From contig NZ_JAMFLX010000018.1 in assembly GCF_023502345.1 (NCBI RefSeq), forward strand, positions 40,442-104,441: DNA of 64,000 nucleotides. The letters run 5' to 3'. Below the pieces are notes generated by a model. The model was given only the letters and a program-made list of their open reading frames with translations, was not told the DNA's origin and did no database searches. The translations under genes and the position numbers were made by a program. Each line of letters opens with the position of its first letter. Position 1 is the first letter of the stretch. The stretch is from Parendozoicomonas callyspongiae (GTDB lineage Bacteria; Pseudomonadota; Gammaproteobacteria; Pseudomonadales; Endozoicomonadaceae). This document shows, one piece after another, positions 52,785 through 61,009 of this stretch.

Positions 52785-55700
52785 TCACCACTGTTTGTTA
52801 TACATTGAGCTGGTTGCTGGCATCTGGCAGAAAGGTATCAGCTGTCTGATGTATGGGAAGTTCTCTACAGTTCCTTTGCAATAATTACATAGTCCACTGT
52901 CGCAGGTGCGACAATAATGGATTAAATCGTAATCTCTCATATTTTCTAATGTTGTTCTACAGGGTTCATTGCGATAACCCTGTAGGCGCCCTGGGCATTG
53001 CCAGGATATATGTCGACCGCTTTGCTGGCACCATTGTTGAAAAAGAGTTTTATTGGTTGTGATAAGTTCGTGGGAGTGAATTCGAGGCCGTTGTTGGGTA
53101 CGTTGATGAGAGGACAGTGAATGATCTGACTGACCTGTTGGCTCATATGTAGTGCTAAGTCCAGGTTGTCTCTGTGAGCAGTGTGACTCTTTAGGGCAAG
53201 AAGGTGTGTAACTGTCTCCAGTTGATAGGCTGGATAGAGATATTGATGGCCCGTAATTGAGTGAATTTGCTGCATATGAGGAAGCAGTAAGGAAGTTGGC
53301 AGGTGGATGAGGCTGATAGGTTAAGTGGCTTGAATGGTTGCTTGAACTCAAAGAGCCAAGAGGGGAAGAATAGGTGTCTTTGATTCTCTGTTGGTCATCA
53401 AAGAGCGGCGATGTGAAATTTTTGTAACATCCCTCGCACATATCCCATCCAGAACGGTCAGTGAAGCATTCCATGCATGTAAACACATCCTGTGTCTGAA
53501 GTTCGGCGTCATCGGTATAATTCTTTTTGCAAATATCACAGCGCCAGCCTTCTCCAAAGTATCGAAGGGTGCTCAGATAAGCATCTGACAATGAGTGTGA
53601 GCTTATGCGCTTGAGAACATGTTTTCTTTGGGCAGTAGTGCCAGGTTTTTCGGTGAAGACACAGTCAACCGGCTTTGAAAACAGGTTGATAAAGTATTCA
53701 AAAAAGGTCTCCAGATCTTCAAAAGTAAGATAAGGCTTTGTTTGGCGTTGTAATGAGTTATCTGCCCAGTTTAATATATTCCCAACCACTCGAATCATTC
53801 GTTCTATATTGCTGGCAGGAATAGGAAGCTGACCCAGGTTTAACTTTTCGAACGATTCCAGGTCACGCAAAGGGCTTAACTTTTTGATGTGTTGTATTAG
53901 ATCGAACCAATTACGCTGTCGGACTATTTCGTCTTTATTGCCGCTAAGCAACAGGTAAGTGATGATTAATGGAAGCTTGGCGTCATCGTGGCAAACTCCA
54001 CTCATGTTTTGAACTGGCACGGGTGAGCGGAGGTGGATAATGGCTTCTCCACTTTCCAGGAAACGAATTCCGGTATTTAATATTCCGCCGACGTTTATTC
54101 CTGAATCCTTAAATACCCGGAGAGCCTTCAGGACTTCTTTCCCACCCTTAAGTGCCGCCAGAATCCTGTCGTTCTCACTAAGATGCATTTTTTGAATCTG
54201 GTCATAGTAACGATCATTCCCCCATAAACCAAAGTCATGACCCTGGAATAAGATAAACCATCGCGTGCGACCCTGACTGTCTCGCAGCCAGCCGCTGGCA
54301 ATTCTTTTGTTGATAGGTAGTTGATCGAATTTTTGCAACAAATCATAGGATGTCATCATGTTGGCAACATCTGACTCTGAATTCAGATAAAGTAAAAAAC
54401 GCTTGTCTCGGCAGATCATTTTTAATGCTGAAAAAGACTCGCCGGTCACTCTGTTGCCACTCGTGCTGCTGTCAGAGTAATGAAAATCCTGAAAGGGAAT
54501 GCCGCTGTTGTCGTGTATAAAATGATAGATATTATCAAGAAGCGGCCCATGAACTGAGTGTGGAACTGTTCGCGGTGCAGTCCAGCTGATACCGCCGAAA
54601 TGCTGCGAGGGTAACGGAGGTATTGATAGTGATGGTTGAGTTTCTGTTGGAGAAACTGTGGGACTGGAGCCGTGTTGTTGGTCTATGTGTTTCAGAATTC
54701 TTGTGAGATTTCCCTGTTCACTACAATTCAGGCAGCGGGCCTCGGTGGCACTGTATAGCGATTGTTGCTCGGCTCTGTCTTGCGTAAATGTATCAGAGTC
54801 AGAAAAGACAGCAGACTCATCTTCAGAGAGAAATGGTACAGGTACGGTTAATCCCATGCTCATAAGCTGCTTTACCCAGGCAATATATTTCCCGCAAAGG
54901 CGGGTGTTACATTGAGGATGCTGGAAAAGTGTCCAGCCGGGCATGGAGCAGACACTGCATAAGTATCCTTTATTAGCATCCTCTTTTGGTGGTATAACAG
55001 CCACAGGCTTGCCGTCAATTTCCACAAACTGGAATCTCGTGTGAACAGATTGATTTATCGCCCCCAGCTGTTGCACGGCGAGCTTTTCCATTTGTTTGAT
55101 AGTTTCAAGCTGTTCAATAAGACAGCTGACGGAGAGAGTGGGTTTTCTCTCAACCAGACTACTGGCCAGATGTTGAAGGTGATTTAAGCTGAGGGCGTGT
55201 TGAACATGAAACTTATGGTGGTATTGCTCAACTAATGCCGAAAAGGTCTTGCCCAGTTTGTACATGTCTGCGTGGATGCCGTAACGAGTCTGATCTTCAA
55301 AGTTTTCATACAGAGGGGAATCAGTACATCCCGTCCAGGCTGCTACCGTTGCTTTGGCTCTGTTTTCAGGCAGGCAGTAAGCAAAATCTGACAGAAGTAA
55401 CCTGAGAGTTGAATCGACCCTTTTGACCAGAAAATTCTTGAGGCTGATATCTCCATGGGAAAAGTGCATTTCGTGAGTATGTAGAGTTTCAATGGGCTGA
55501 AGGCCGCTGATGAGCAGGTCAATAATCAGCTCCAATGGTATAGATGACTGCAAATTAAGCCATTCTTCAAAACTGCCGTCATCAATATATTCATACACAA
55601 GGTATCGTGAAGCGGATTCACCGGTAGCAGACGTTGTTCCATGGGCTACAGGAAAAAGCATGCCTTCCACTTTTTCACCAAAAATTGTCTGGACTGTGGC

Positions 55701-57251
55701 CGCGCTGGAAACTTCCCTGTTACCTTCCTGGTTCGTTATGGAGTTTAACTCTTCACTTAACTGCCCTGAGCCATGGGTAAACTTGACGGCATAAGTCTTA
55801 CCGTCAGAACCCTTTGCCTGGTAAAGACAGCCTGTTGCTCCCCGTGCCTTTTCTGTCGTTTCTTCAAATGTCAGAGTCAGTGTATCGCCGGTACTGTCTA
55901 GAACTACAATAAGTGACTCACTGAGTGAAGAGGGTGGAGAGCTGCTCTCGGATGTATAGGTAGAATCAGCTGGTGCCATGTGTTCCAAAACTTCATAAAT
56001 ACGCCCTTCAGCACTGATATACTGATCCTCCATCAATAGTCGGCCGGCCAGGTTCAGTAGAGATGAGACATCTTCTCCACCGCTAGTAGATGTGTTCTCA
56101 GGAGGCTGCCAGCCCGCCATAACAACTCCGCTGTCTTGCATGGCCAGCTGGAGCGTACTGAGTGAAACTGATCTGATCTTATGCATCAGTGTCAGGCGTT
56201 TGTTGAGGGATTTATCTGTGATTCGAGCCCGGAGTTTGGCATCAGTTTCGTCAGACAATTCTTGATAGCGAGGGTGGGTACGAAGAACTTCCTTGGCTGT
56301 ATATTGGTCTGTATAGCGCAGGGCCAGCATGATCAGAGCAAGATCATCACTGGTTTCCTGCAAAGTGAGTTTGGACATGTCGTGATGTAATGGTTCTGAG
56401 TCGCCAAAATTAAGGCTCTCGATTGTTTCTTGCCAGGTATCAGCGCTGGCCACTCCACCCAATAGCCAGGAGAGCCACCAACTCTGGTCTCGAGTGGCGG
56501 GGTTGTTTTCAAGGAGTTCAATGATCAGGCGTTCCGAGAATGCTGGTGGTGCTTCCTCCTTCTGTAAAAAAACGGTGATTTGATCAGTGTTCAGGACTTT
56601 CTGGTGCAGGGCAATAAGTATCTGAAACCCCAATGAGAATTTAAAAAATGCTGAATCTACTACCTCAGAGGGCAAGTTGACGGCCTTCAAACGTTCATGG
56701 AATTTTGGACTTGCCTGCTCGGCCAGAGGATTAATTCTGATGACCAGTTTCAGGAATTCTAAACGCTGTGACAGTTTTGTTCTCTCTTCCGGGCTGGGAA
56801 GAACATCAGAGAGCATACTCACCGCCAACCCCGTTTCCCTGATGAGTCTTCGTTTGCTGAAATGCTTTGACTGGAACCTTTCCGGTAAAAGGATATCCAG
56901 CCGCAAAATGGCACCTATCAGTGCTTTCTCTTCCTCCGAAACCAATTTGTTCGGCAATAACTCTCTGTAGTCTTTGTGACTATCTTCTGCAATGCGTTCT
57001 GCAATGCGTTCTGCAAGCTGATCCAGGTCAGCTCCCAGCCCATAGGCAGCGAAAGGCTGCAGCTCGGGAGGTAGTTTTTGAATCCATAGATGAGCCCAAG
57101 GTGTTCTGGGCTTGGGCTTGGGGGGCTGGTTATGCTGGGGTGGTTGCTCTCTTGCTGGCGCTCGTATCATGGCCATATCAAATTCGGCATACAGAGAGAG
57201 AACGACTGTTATAAGTATTGCGGCCAGCCATTTATATCTGTATCCGCGCAT
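52785..57251 (-). CDS. Kinase-like protein with multiple eukaryote-type zinc fingers, probable effector
   Basis: A 1488-residue protein. An N-terminal hydrophobic segment (KWLAAILITVVLSLYAEFD, residues 7-25) is a signal or anchor, followed by a Pro-rich linker. Residues 60-400 are helical and unassigned. Residues about 450-720 form a protein-kinase-like domain: GATGCLYQ glycine loop, K490 in TYAVKFTH, catalytic-loop HGDISLKNFLV (D601, N606), LLLSDFAYCL in place of DFG (D622), and GIHADMYKLGKTF. Zinc-binding clusters follow at C765/C768/C781/C786 and C840/C843/H855/H860. A ZZ-type finger lies at 1238-1275 (WRCDICKKNY, FTCMECFTD, WDMCEGCYKN). A Cys-rich C-terminus follows (C1419, C1431, C1447, C1450, C1455, C1458). 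ZZ fingers are a eukaryotic feature. Activity and delivery to a host are inferred. Confidence 0.8.
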   Translation of the reverse strand: MRGYRYKWLAAILITVVLSLYAEFDMAMIRAPAREQPPQHNQPPKPKPRTPWAHLWIQKLPPELQPFAAYGLGADLDQLAERIAERIAEDSHKDYRELLPNKLVSEEEKALIGAILRLDILLPERFQSKHFSKRRLIRETGLAVSMLSDVLPSPEERTKLSQRLEFLKLVIRINPLAEQASPKFHERLKAVNLPSEVVDSAFFKFSLGFQILIALHQKVLNTDQITVFLQKEEAPPAFSERLIIELLENNPATRDQSWWLSWLLGGVASADTWQETIESLNFGDSEPLHHDMSKLTLQETSDDLALIMLALRYTDQYTAKEVLRTHPRYQELSDETDAKLRARITDKSLNKRLTLMHKIRSVSLSTLQLAMQDSGVVMAGWQPPENTSTSGGEDVSSLLNLAGRLLMEDQYISAEGRIYEVLEHMAPADSTYTSESSSPPSSLSESLIVVLDSTGDTLTLTFEETTEKARGATGCLYQAKGSDGKTYAVKFTHGSGQLSEELNSITNQEGNREVSSAATVQTIFGEKVEGMLFPVAHGTTSATGESASRYLVYEYIDDGSFEEWLNLQSSIPLELIIDLLISGLQPIETLHTHEMHFSHGDISLKNFLVKRVDSTLRLLLSDFAYCLPENRAKATVAAWTGCTDSPLYENFEDQTRYGIHADMYKLGKTFSALVEQYHHKFHVQHALSLNHLQHLASSLVERKPTLSVSCLIEQLETIKQMEKLAVQQLGAINQSVHTRFQFVEIDGKPVAVIPPKEDANKGYLCSVCSMPGWTLFQHPQCNTRLCGKYIAWVKQLMSMGLTVPVPFLSEDESAVFSDSDTFTQDRAEQQSLYSATEARCLNCSEQGNLTRILKHIDQQHGSSPTVSPTETQPSLSIPPLPSQHFGGISWTAPRTVPHSVHGPLLDNIYHFIHDNSGIPFQDFHYSDSSTSGNRVTGESFSALKMICRDKRFLLYLNSESDVANMMTSYDLLQKFDQLPINKRIASGWLRDSQGRTRWFILFQGHDFGLWGNDRYYDQIQKMHLSENDRILAALKGGKEVLKALRVFKDSGINVGGILNTGIRFLESGEAIIHLRSPVPVQNMSGVCHDDAKLPLIITYLLLSGNKDEIVRQRNWFDLIQHIKKLSPLRDLESFEKLNLGQLPIPASNIERMIRVVGNILNWADNSLQRQTKPYLTFEDLETFFEYFINLFSKPVDCVFTEKPGTTAQRKHVLKRISSHSLSDAYLSTLRYFGEGWRCDICKKNYTDDAELQTQDVFTCMECFTDRSGWDMCEGCYKNFTSPLFDDQQRIKDTYSSPLGSLSSSNHSSHLTYQPHPPANFLTASSYAANSLNYGPSISLSSLSTGDSYTPSCPKESHCSQRQPGLSTTYEPTGQSDHSLSSHQRTQQRPRIHSHELITTNKTLFQQWCQQSGRHISWQCPGRLQGYRNEPCRTTLENMRDYDLIHYCRTCDSGLCNYCKGTVENFPYIRQLIPFCQMPATSSMYNKQW

Positions 57252-57368
57252 AGGGCAAGACTTCCTATTTCCACAACCAGGGAGTGAAAGTCTAGACAGG
57301 AATCAAGCGCACGATCGAGGAAATGATTCCGGGATTTCCCCAGAATCATTGCAGAAGCAAGATGTCAA

Positions 57369-60300
57369 TCAGTTTTCATTTCCAAGTGAAAGCAAAGTAG
57401 CATTACCACCAACTGCAGTTGTATTCACTGTCAGGGTTTTCTCAGTCGCAAATCGATAGAGGTAGTGAGGTCCACCGGCTTTTGGTCCTGTGCCTGACAG
57501 GCCCTGCCCTCCAAAAGGCTGTACTCCAACAACTGCACCAATCTGGTTGCGGTTGATATAGGCATTACCGGCATGGACGCTTTGCTGAATCCGGGTTGAA
57601 GTCACTTCATTCCGGCTGTGTACGCCCAGAGTCAGGCCAAAGCCGGTACTGTTGATCTCCTCAATCACTTTATCCAGCTCTTTGGCCTTGTAGCGGATAA
57701 TATGCAGGATCGGGCCAAAATGTTCTTTTTCCAGCTGTCCGATAGTACGAATCTCAAAGGCCGTTGGCGGCACAAAGTGCCCCATATCGGTCTGACTGGT
57801 TAGTGAGCACTCTGCGACCAGTGTGGCATCCTTTTTCATTCGCCTGATATGAGCCATTAACCCTTTACGGGCCCGCTCATCAATCACTGGGCCAATATCT
57901 GTTGAATGCTGGCTTGGATCTCCCAATACCAGTTCTTTCATGGCTCCCTGAAGCAGTTCGATAATGCGGTCAGCAATATCTTCCTGCACGTAAAGCACCC
58001 TCAGAGCAGAGCAACGCTGACCAGCACTGCCAAAGGCTGATTTCACCACATCGTTAACCACCTGTTCCGGCAGGGCAGTAGAATCGACGATCATGGCATT
58101 CTGTCCGCCGGTTTCAGCGATAAGCGGAATGATCGGCCCACTTCGGTTTGCCAGGGTTTGGTTAATCAGGCGGGCTGTTTCCGTGGAACCTGTAAAGGCG
58201 ACCCCTGCAATATCAGGGTGTGAGACGAGTGCGCTGCCAGCTTTAGAACCCTCACAGGGAAGTAATTGAATAGCTTGGCCGGGAACACCGGCTTCCAGCA
58301 TCAGTTCGATAGCTCGGGCAGCGATCAGACTGGTTTGCTCGGCTGGTTTGGCAATAGCGGTATTTCCGGCTGCCAGTGCTGCTGTCACCTGGCCAAGGAA
58401 AATCGCCAGCGGGAAGTTCCACGGGCTGATACAGAGAAAGACTCCACGGCCACATAACCTCAGTTCATTTGATTCACCGGTCGGGCCAGGCATAACCATC
58501 ACATCAGAGAACTTCTCCCTGGCCTGGATAGCGTAATAGCGGCAGAAATCGACAGCTTCCCGGATTTCATCAATGGCATCATGGATGGTTTTGCCAGCCT
58601 CTTTATGACAAAGGGCAACCAGTTCTTCCCGGTTATCCTCAAGAAGGTCGGCAAGTTTCTCCAGAGCTCTGGCCCGGTTCCCGGCAGGGGTGTTGTTCCA
58701 CTCGGGGAAGAAATCACGGGCGCTCGCTATAGCCTGTTGAATAATCTCATCATCGCTCCAGTGAATCTGGCCAATCACATCGCTGGTCTGGAAGGGATTG
58801 TTGATGTCAGAAATATCATCAGTTTCCAGCAGCTTGCCATCGACTATTGGCCCCTTTGTCCACTGTTTGCATAGGAAACTCTGTACCTTCTCTTCAAAAG
58901 GCTGGTTGATCGACTCAATATCAATGTTGATACCTGCAGAGTTTTTCCTGCTTTCTCCAAATAGATCTGGCGGTAAGGCAATATGACGGTTGGCCAGTGT
59001 TTTGCGTGAAAGTAACGTATCTGCAGGATGGTGAACCAGTGATTCAACCGGAGTGTTGTTATCGACCAGACGGTGCACAAAGGATGAGTTGGCACCGTTT
59101 TCCAGTAATCGTCTGACCAGATAGGGAAGCAGGTCTTTATGGCTGCCGACCGGGGCATAGATACGCACTGGCCGCTTTTCATTACTGATCACCAGGTTAT
59201 AGAGTGCATCCCCCATACCATGCAGTCGCTGGAACTCGTAATGATCATGGTCTGCCATGCAAAGTACGCTGGCCACAGTATGAGCATTATGGGTAGCAAA
59301 CTGGGGGTAGATATTCTTTTGAGCCTCTTCACCCAGAAGGAACCTGGCGCAGACAAGATAGGCTACGTCTGTCGCCTCTTTGCGGGTATAAACCGGGTAA
59401 CCGGGGTAGCCGTTCTGCTGGCTCAGCTTTATCTCGCTGTCCCAGTAAGCACCTTTCACCAGGCGGACAGGGATAGTGTCACCCTGCTCCCGGGCAAGAG
59501 CGTTCAACCAGCAAAGGGTGGGGAGTGCCCGTTTGCCGTAGGCCTGAACCACAAGACCAAAGTTTCCCCAGCCCTTGCAGTCAGGATGCTGATAGACACG
59601 TTCAAAGATCTGCAGGAACAGCTCGTGGCGATCCTGTTCTTCCGCATCAAGGTTAATGGCGACATTCAGCTGTTTGGCGGTCCGAACCAGTAACAGAACA
59701 TCACTGACCAGCTCATTCAATACCCGTTCTTTCTGGGCCACTTCAAAGCGGGGATGCAGTGCGGAAAGTTTGATGGATACACCTGGCCGGGGAGAGCCTT
59801 CAACTTCTGGTGCCGCCCCCACAGCCTTGATGGCGGCCAGGTAATCTTCCAGATATTTTTCGGCATCCCCGGCTGTCAGGGCCGCTTCACCCAGCATATC
59901 GAAAGAGTAGGTATAGCCTTTTTCTCTGTGTGAAAGACCGTTTTTTAAAGCTTCTTCAATAGTACGACCCAGGACAAAGTGCTTGCCCATAATCTTCATG
60001 GCCTGGTTTATGGCCTGGCGGATCACCGGCTCGCCCATCTTGTTAACCAGACGGTTGATGATATTGGATGGCGAGCCATCTTCTCTGGAATCGAGAGAGG
60101 CAACTTTACCGGTCAGCATCAGCCCCCAAGTGGAAGCGTTAACCAGCATTGAATCACTTTGACTCAGGTGTTTTTTCCAGTCGGCAACGCTGAGTTTATC
60201 CCTTATCAGGGCATCGGCTGTTGCCGGATCAGGAATACGCATCAGGGCTTCTGCCAGACACATCAGGAGAATGCCTTCCTGAGTATCGAGACTGTACTGA

Positions 60301-60536
60301 AGTAACAGCGCATCAATCATATGGATGGCATTATCACTGGCGCGAACCTGTTCGATCAGGGATGTGGCTTTACTGGCGATGACGCTGCGTTCGTTGCCTT
60401 CAGGCTCCAGCTGTTGCAGTAATTCCTGCAGCCACGATGATTCATCAATGGCATAGTGGGGAGAAATCAGCTGTCGGATCGTATCCGGATGCTGTTCAAA
60501 AAAGGCGGGTGTGAAGGCATCAATAGCCTTGAACAT
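57369..60536 (-). CDS. putA: Bifunctional proline dehydrogenase / P5C dehydrogenase
   Basis: Membrane-associated flavoenzyme that oxidises proline to glutamate in two steps with channelled P5C. The 1055 residues lack the N-terminal ribbon-helix-helix repressor domain of E. coli PutA (1320), so this is the short form that cannot repress its own gene. The FAD-dependent barrel covers about 165-500 (RLVKGAYWDSEIKLSQQNGY, RRLLENGANSSFVHRL). The aldehyde dehydrogenase domain covers about 560-1050, with E808 in PLIAETGGQNAMIVD and catalytic C842 in GSAGQRCSALRVLY, and WNFPLAIFLGQ near 706. GGGG lies about 9 nt before the ATG. No putP is adjacent in the window. Confidence 0.97.
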   Translation of the reverse strand: MFKAIDAFTPAFFEQHPDTIRQLISPHYAIDESSWLQELLQQLEPEGNERSVIASKATSLIEQVRASDNAIHMIDALLLQYSLDTQEGILLMCLAEALMRIPDPATADALIRDKLSVADWKKHLSQSDSMLVNASTWGLMLTGKVASLDSREDGSPSNIINRLVNKMGEPVIRQAINQAMKIMGKHFVLGRTIEEALKNGLSHREKGYTYSFDMLGEAALTAGDAEKYLEDYLAAIKAVGAAPEVEGSPRPGVSIKLSALHPRFEVAQKERVLNELVSDVLLLVRTAKQLNVAINLDAEEQDRHELFLQIFERVYQHPDCKGWGNFGLVVQAYGKRALPTLCWLNALAREQGDTIPVRLVKGAYWDSEIKLSQQNGYPGYPVYTRKEATDVAYLVCARFLLGEEAQKNIYPQFATHNAHTVASVLCMADHDHYEFQRLHGMGDALYNLVISNEKRPVRIYAPVGSHKDLLPYLVRRLLENGANSSFVHRLVDNNTPVESLVHHPADTLLSRKTLANRHIALPPDLFGESRKNSAGINIDIESINQPFEEKVQSFLCKQWTKGPIVDGKLLETDDISDINNPFQTSDVIGQIHWSDDEIIQQAIASARDFFPEWNNTPAGNRARALEKLADLLEDNREELVALCHKEAGKTIHDAIDEIREAVDFCRYYAIQAREKFSDVMVMPGPTGESNELRLCGRGVFLCISPWNFPLAIFLGQVTAALAAGNTAIAKPAEQTSLIAARAIELMLEAGVPGQAIQLLPCEGSKAGSALVSHPDIAGVAFTGSTETARLINQTLANRSGPIIPLIAETGGQNAMIVDSTALPEQVVNDVVKSAFGSAGQRCSALRVLYVQEDIADRIIELLQGAMKELVLGDPSQHSTDIGPVIDERARKGLMAHIRRMKKDATLVAECSLTSQTDMGHFVPPTAFEIRTIGQLEKEHFGPILHIIRYKAKELDKVIEEINSTGFGLTLGVHSRNEVTSTRIQQSVHAGNAYINRNQIGAVVGVQPFGGQGLSGTGPKAGGPHYLYRFATEKTLTVNTTAVGGNATLLSLGNEN

Positions 60537-60575
60537 AAGCGCTTCCCCTTTTTATAGAGGCCTTTAGAGGCGTTA

Positions 60576-60636
60576 GTGGAAATACCCTGCATTGTTATCG
60601 CTGGGATGGGTATTGCCGGCCCGTGGCTGTTTTGGG
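60576..60636. repeat. Hairpin repeat family, degenerate copy R4
   Basis: GTGGAAATACCCTGC on the left and GGGTATTGCC followed by GGCCCGTGGCTGTTTTG on the right match the arms and tail of copies R1-R3 with several changes. It lies upstream of putA, in the putA/DUF3820 divergent gap. Confidence 0.6.
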
Positions 60637-60648
60637 TTATCCGGTAGA

Positions 60649-60676
60649 GCACCGTTTTTTATTTATAAGACGGTGC
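60649..60676. terminator. Hairpin in the putA upstream gap
   Basis: GCACCGT (60649-60655) and ACGGTGC (60670-60676) form a 7-bp stem whose 14-base loop starts with five T residues. It lies between divergent genes, so it is not an obvious terminator; a regulatory hairpin is possible. Confidence 0.3.
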
Positions 60677-60783
60677 CCATGCATATGTTTTATGGGTTTC
60701 TCCAACGTCGACAGGCTATAACGGTTGGTTGATATCCACAACTGTTTTATAAATGATAAATATTTTCCAGAAGTCCGTGTTCC

Positions 60784-60999
60784 ATGTTTGACCAGAATGA
60801 CCTGCTAAAGCTCGCCCGTACGGAAATGCCATTTGGCAAATACAAGGGACGGGTTTTAATTGATATACCTGAAGAGTACCTGCTTTGGTTTCAGCGCAAA
60901 GGGTTGCCAGAAGGTCAGCTGGGACGGCTTCTGGCGCTGGCATTGGAGCTACACGTCAATGGTCTTGCAGATGTGGTCAAACCTTTGAAGCAATCTTGA
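60784..60999 (+). CDS. DUF3820 family protein
   Basis: A 71-residue cytoplasmic protein matching the DUF3820 pattern: MPFGKYKGRVLIDIPEEYLL, then WFQRKGLPEGQLGRLLALAL. The function of the family is not established, although some members are described as quorum-sensing-regulated or virulence-linked and the fold resembles part of exonuclease-associated domains. The ATG has no strong ribosome site. It is convergent with the PI-PLC-like gene, with 10 bp between the stop codons. Confidence 0.88.
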   Translation: MFDQNDLLKLARTEMPFGKYKGRVLIDIPEEYLLWFQRKGLPEGQLGRLLALALELHVNGLADVVKPLKQS

Positions 61000-61009
61000 A
61001 TCAATCAAC

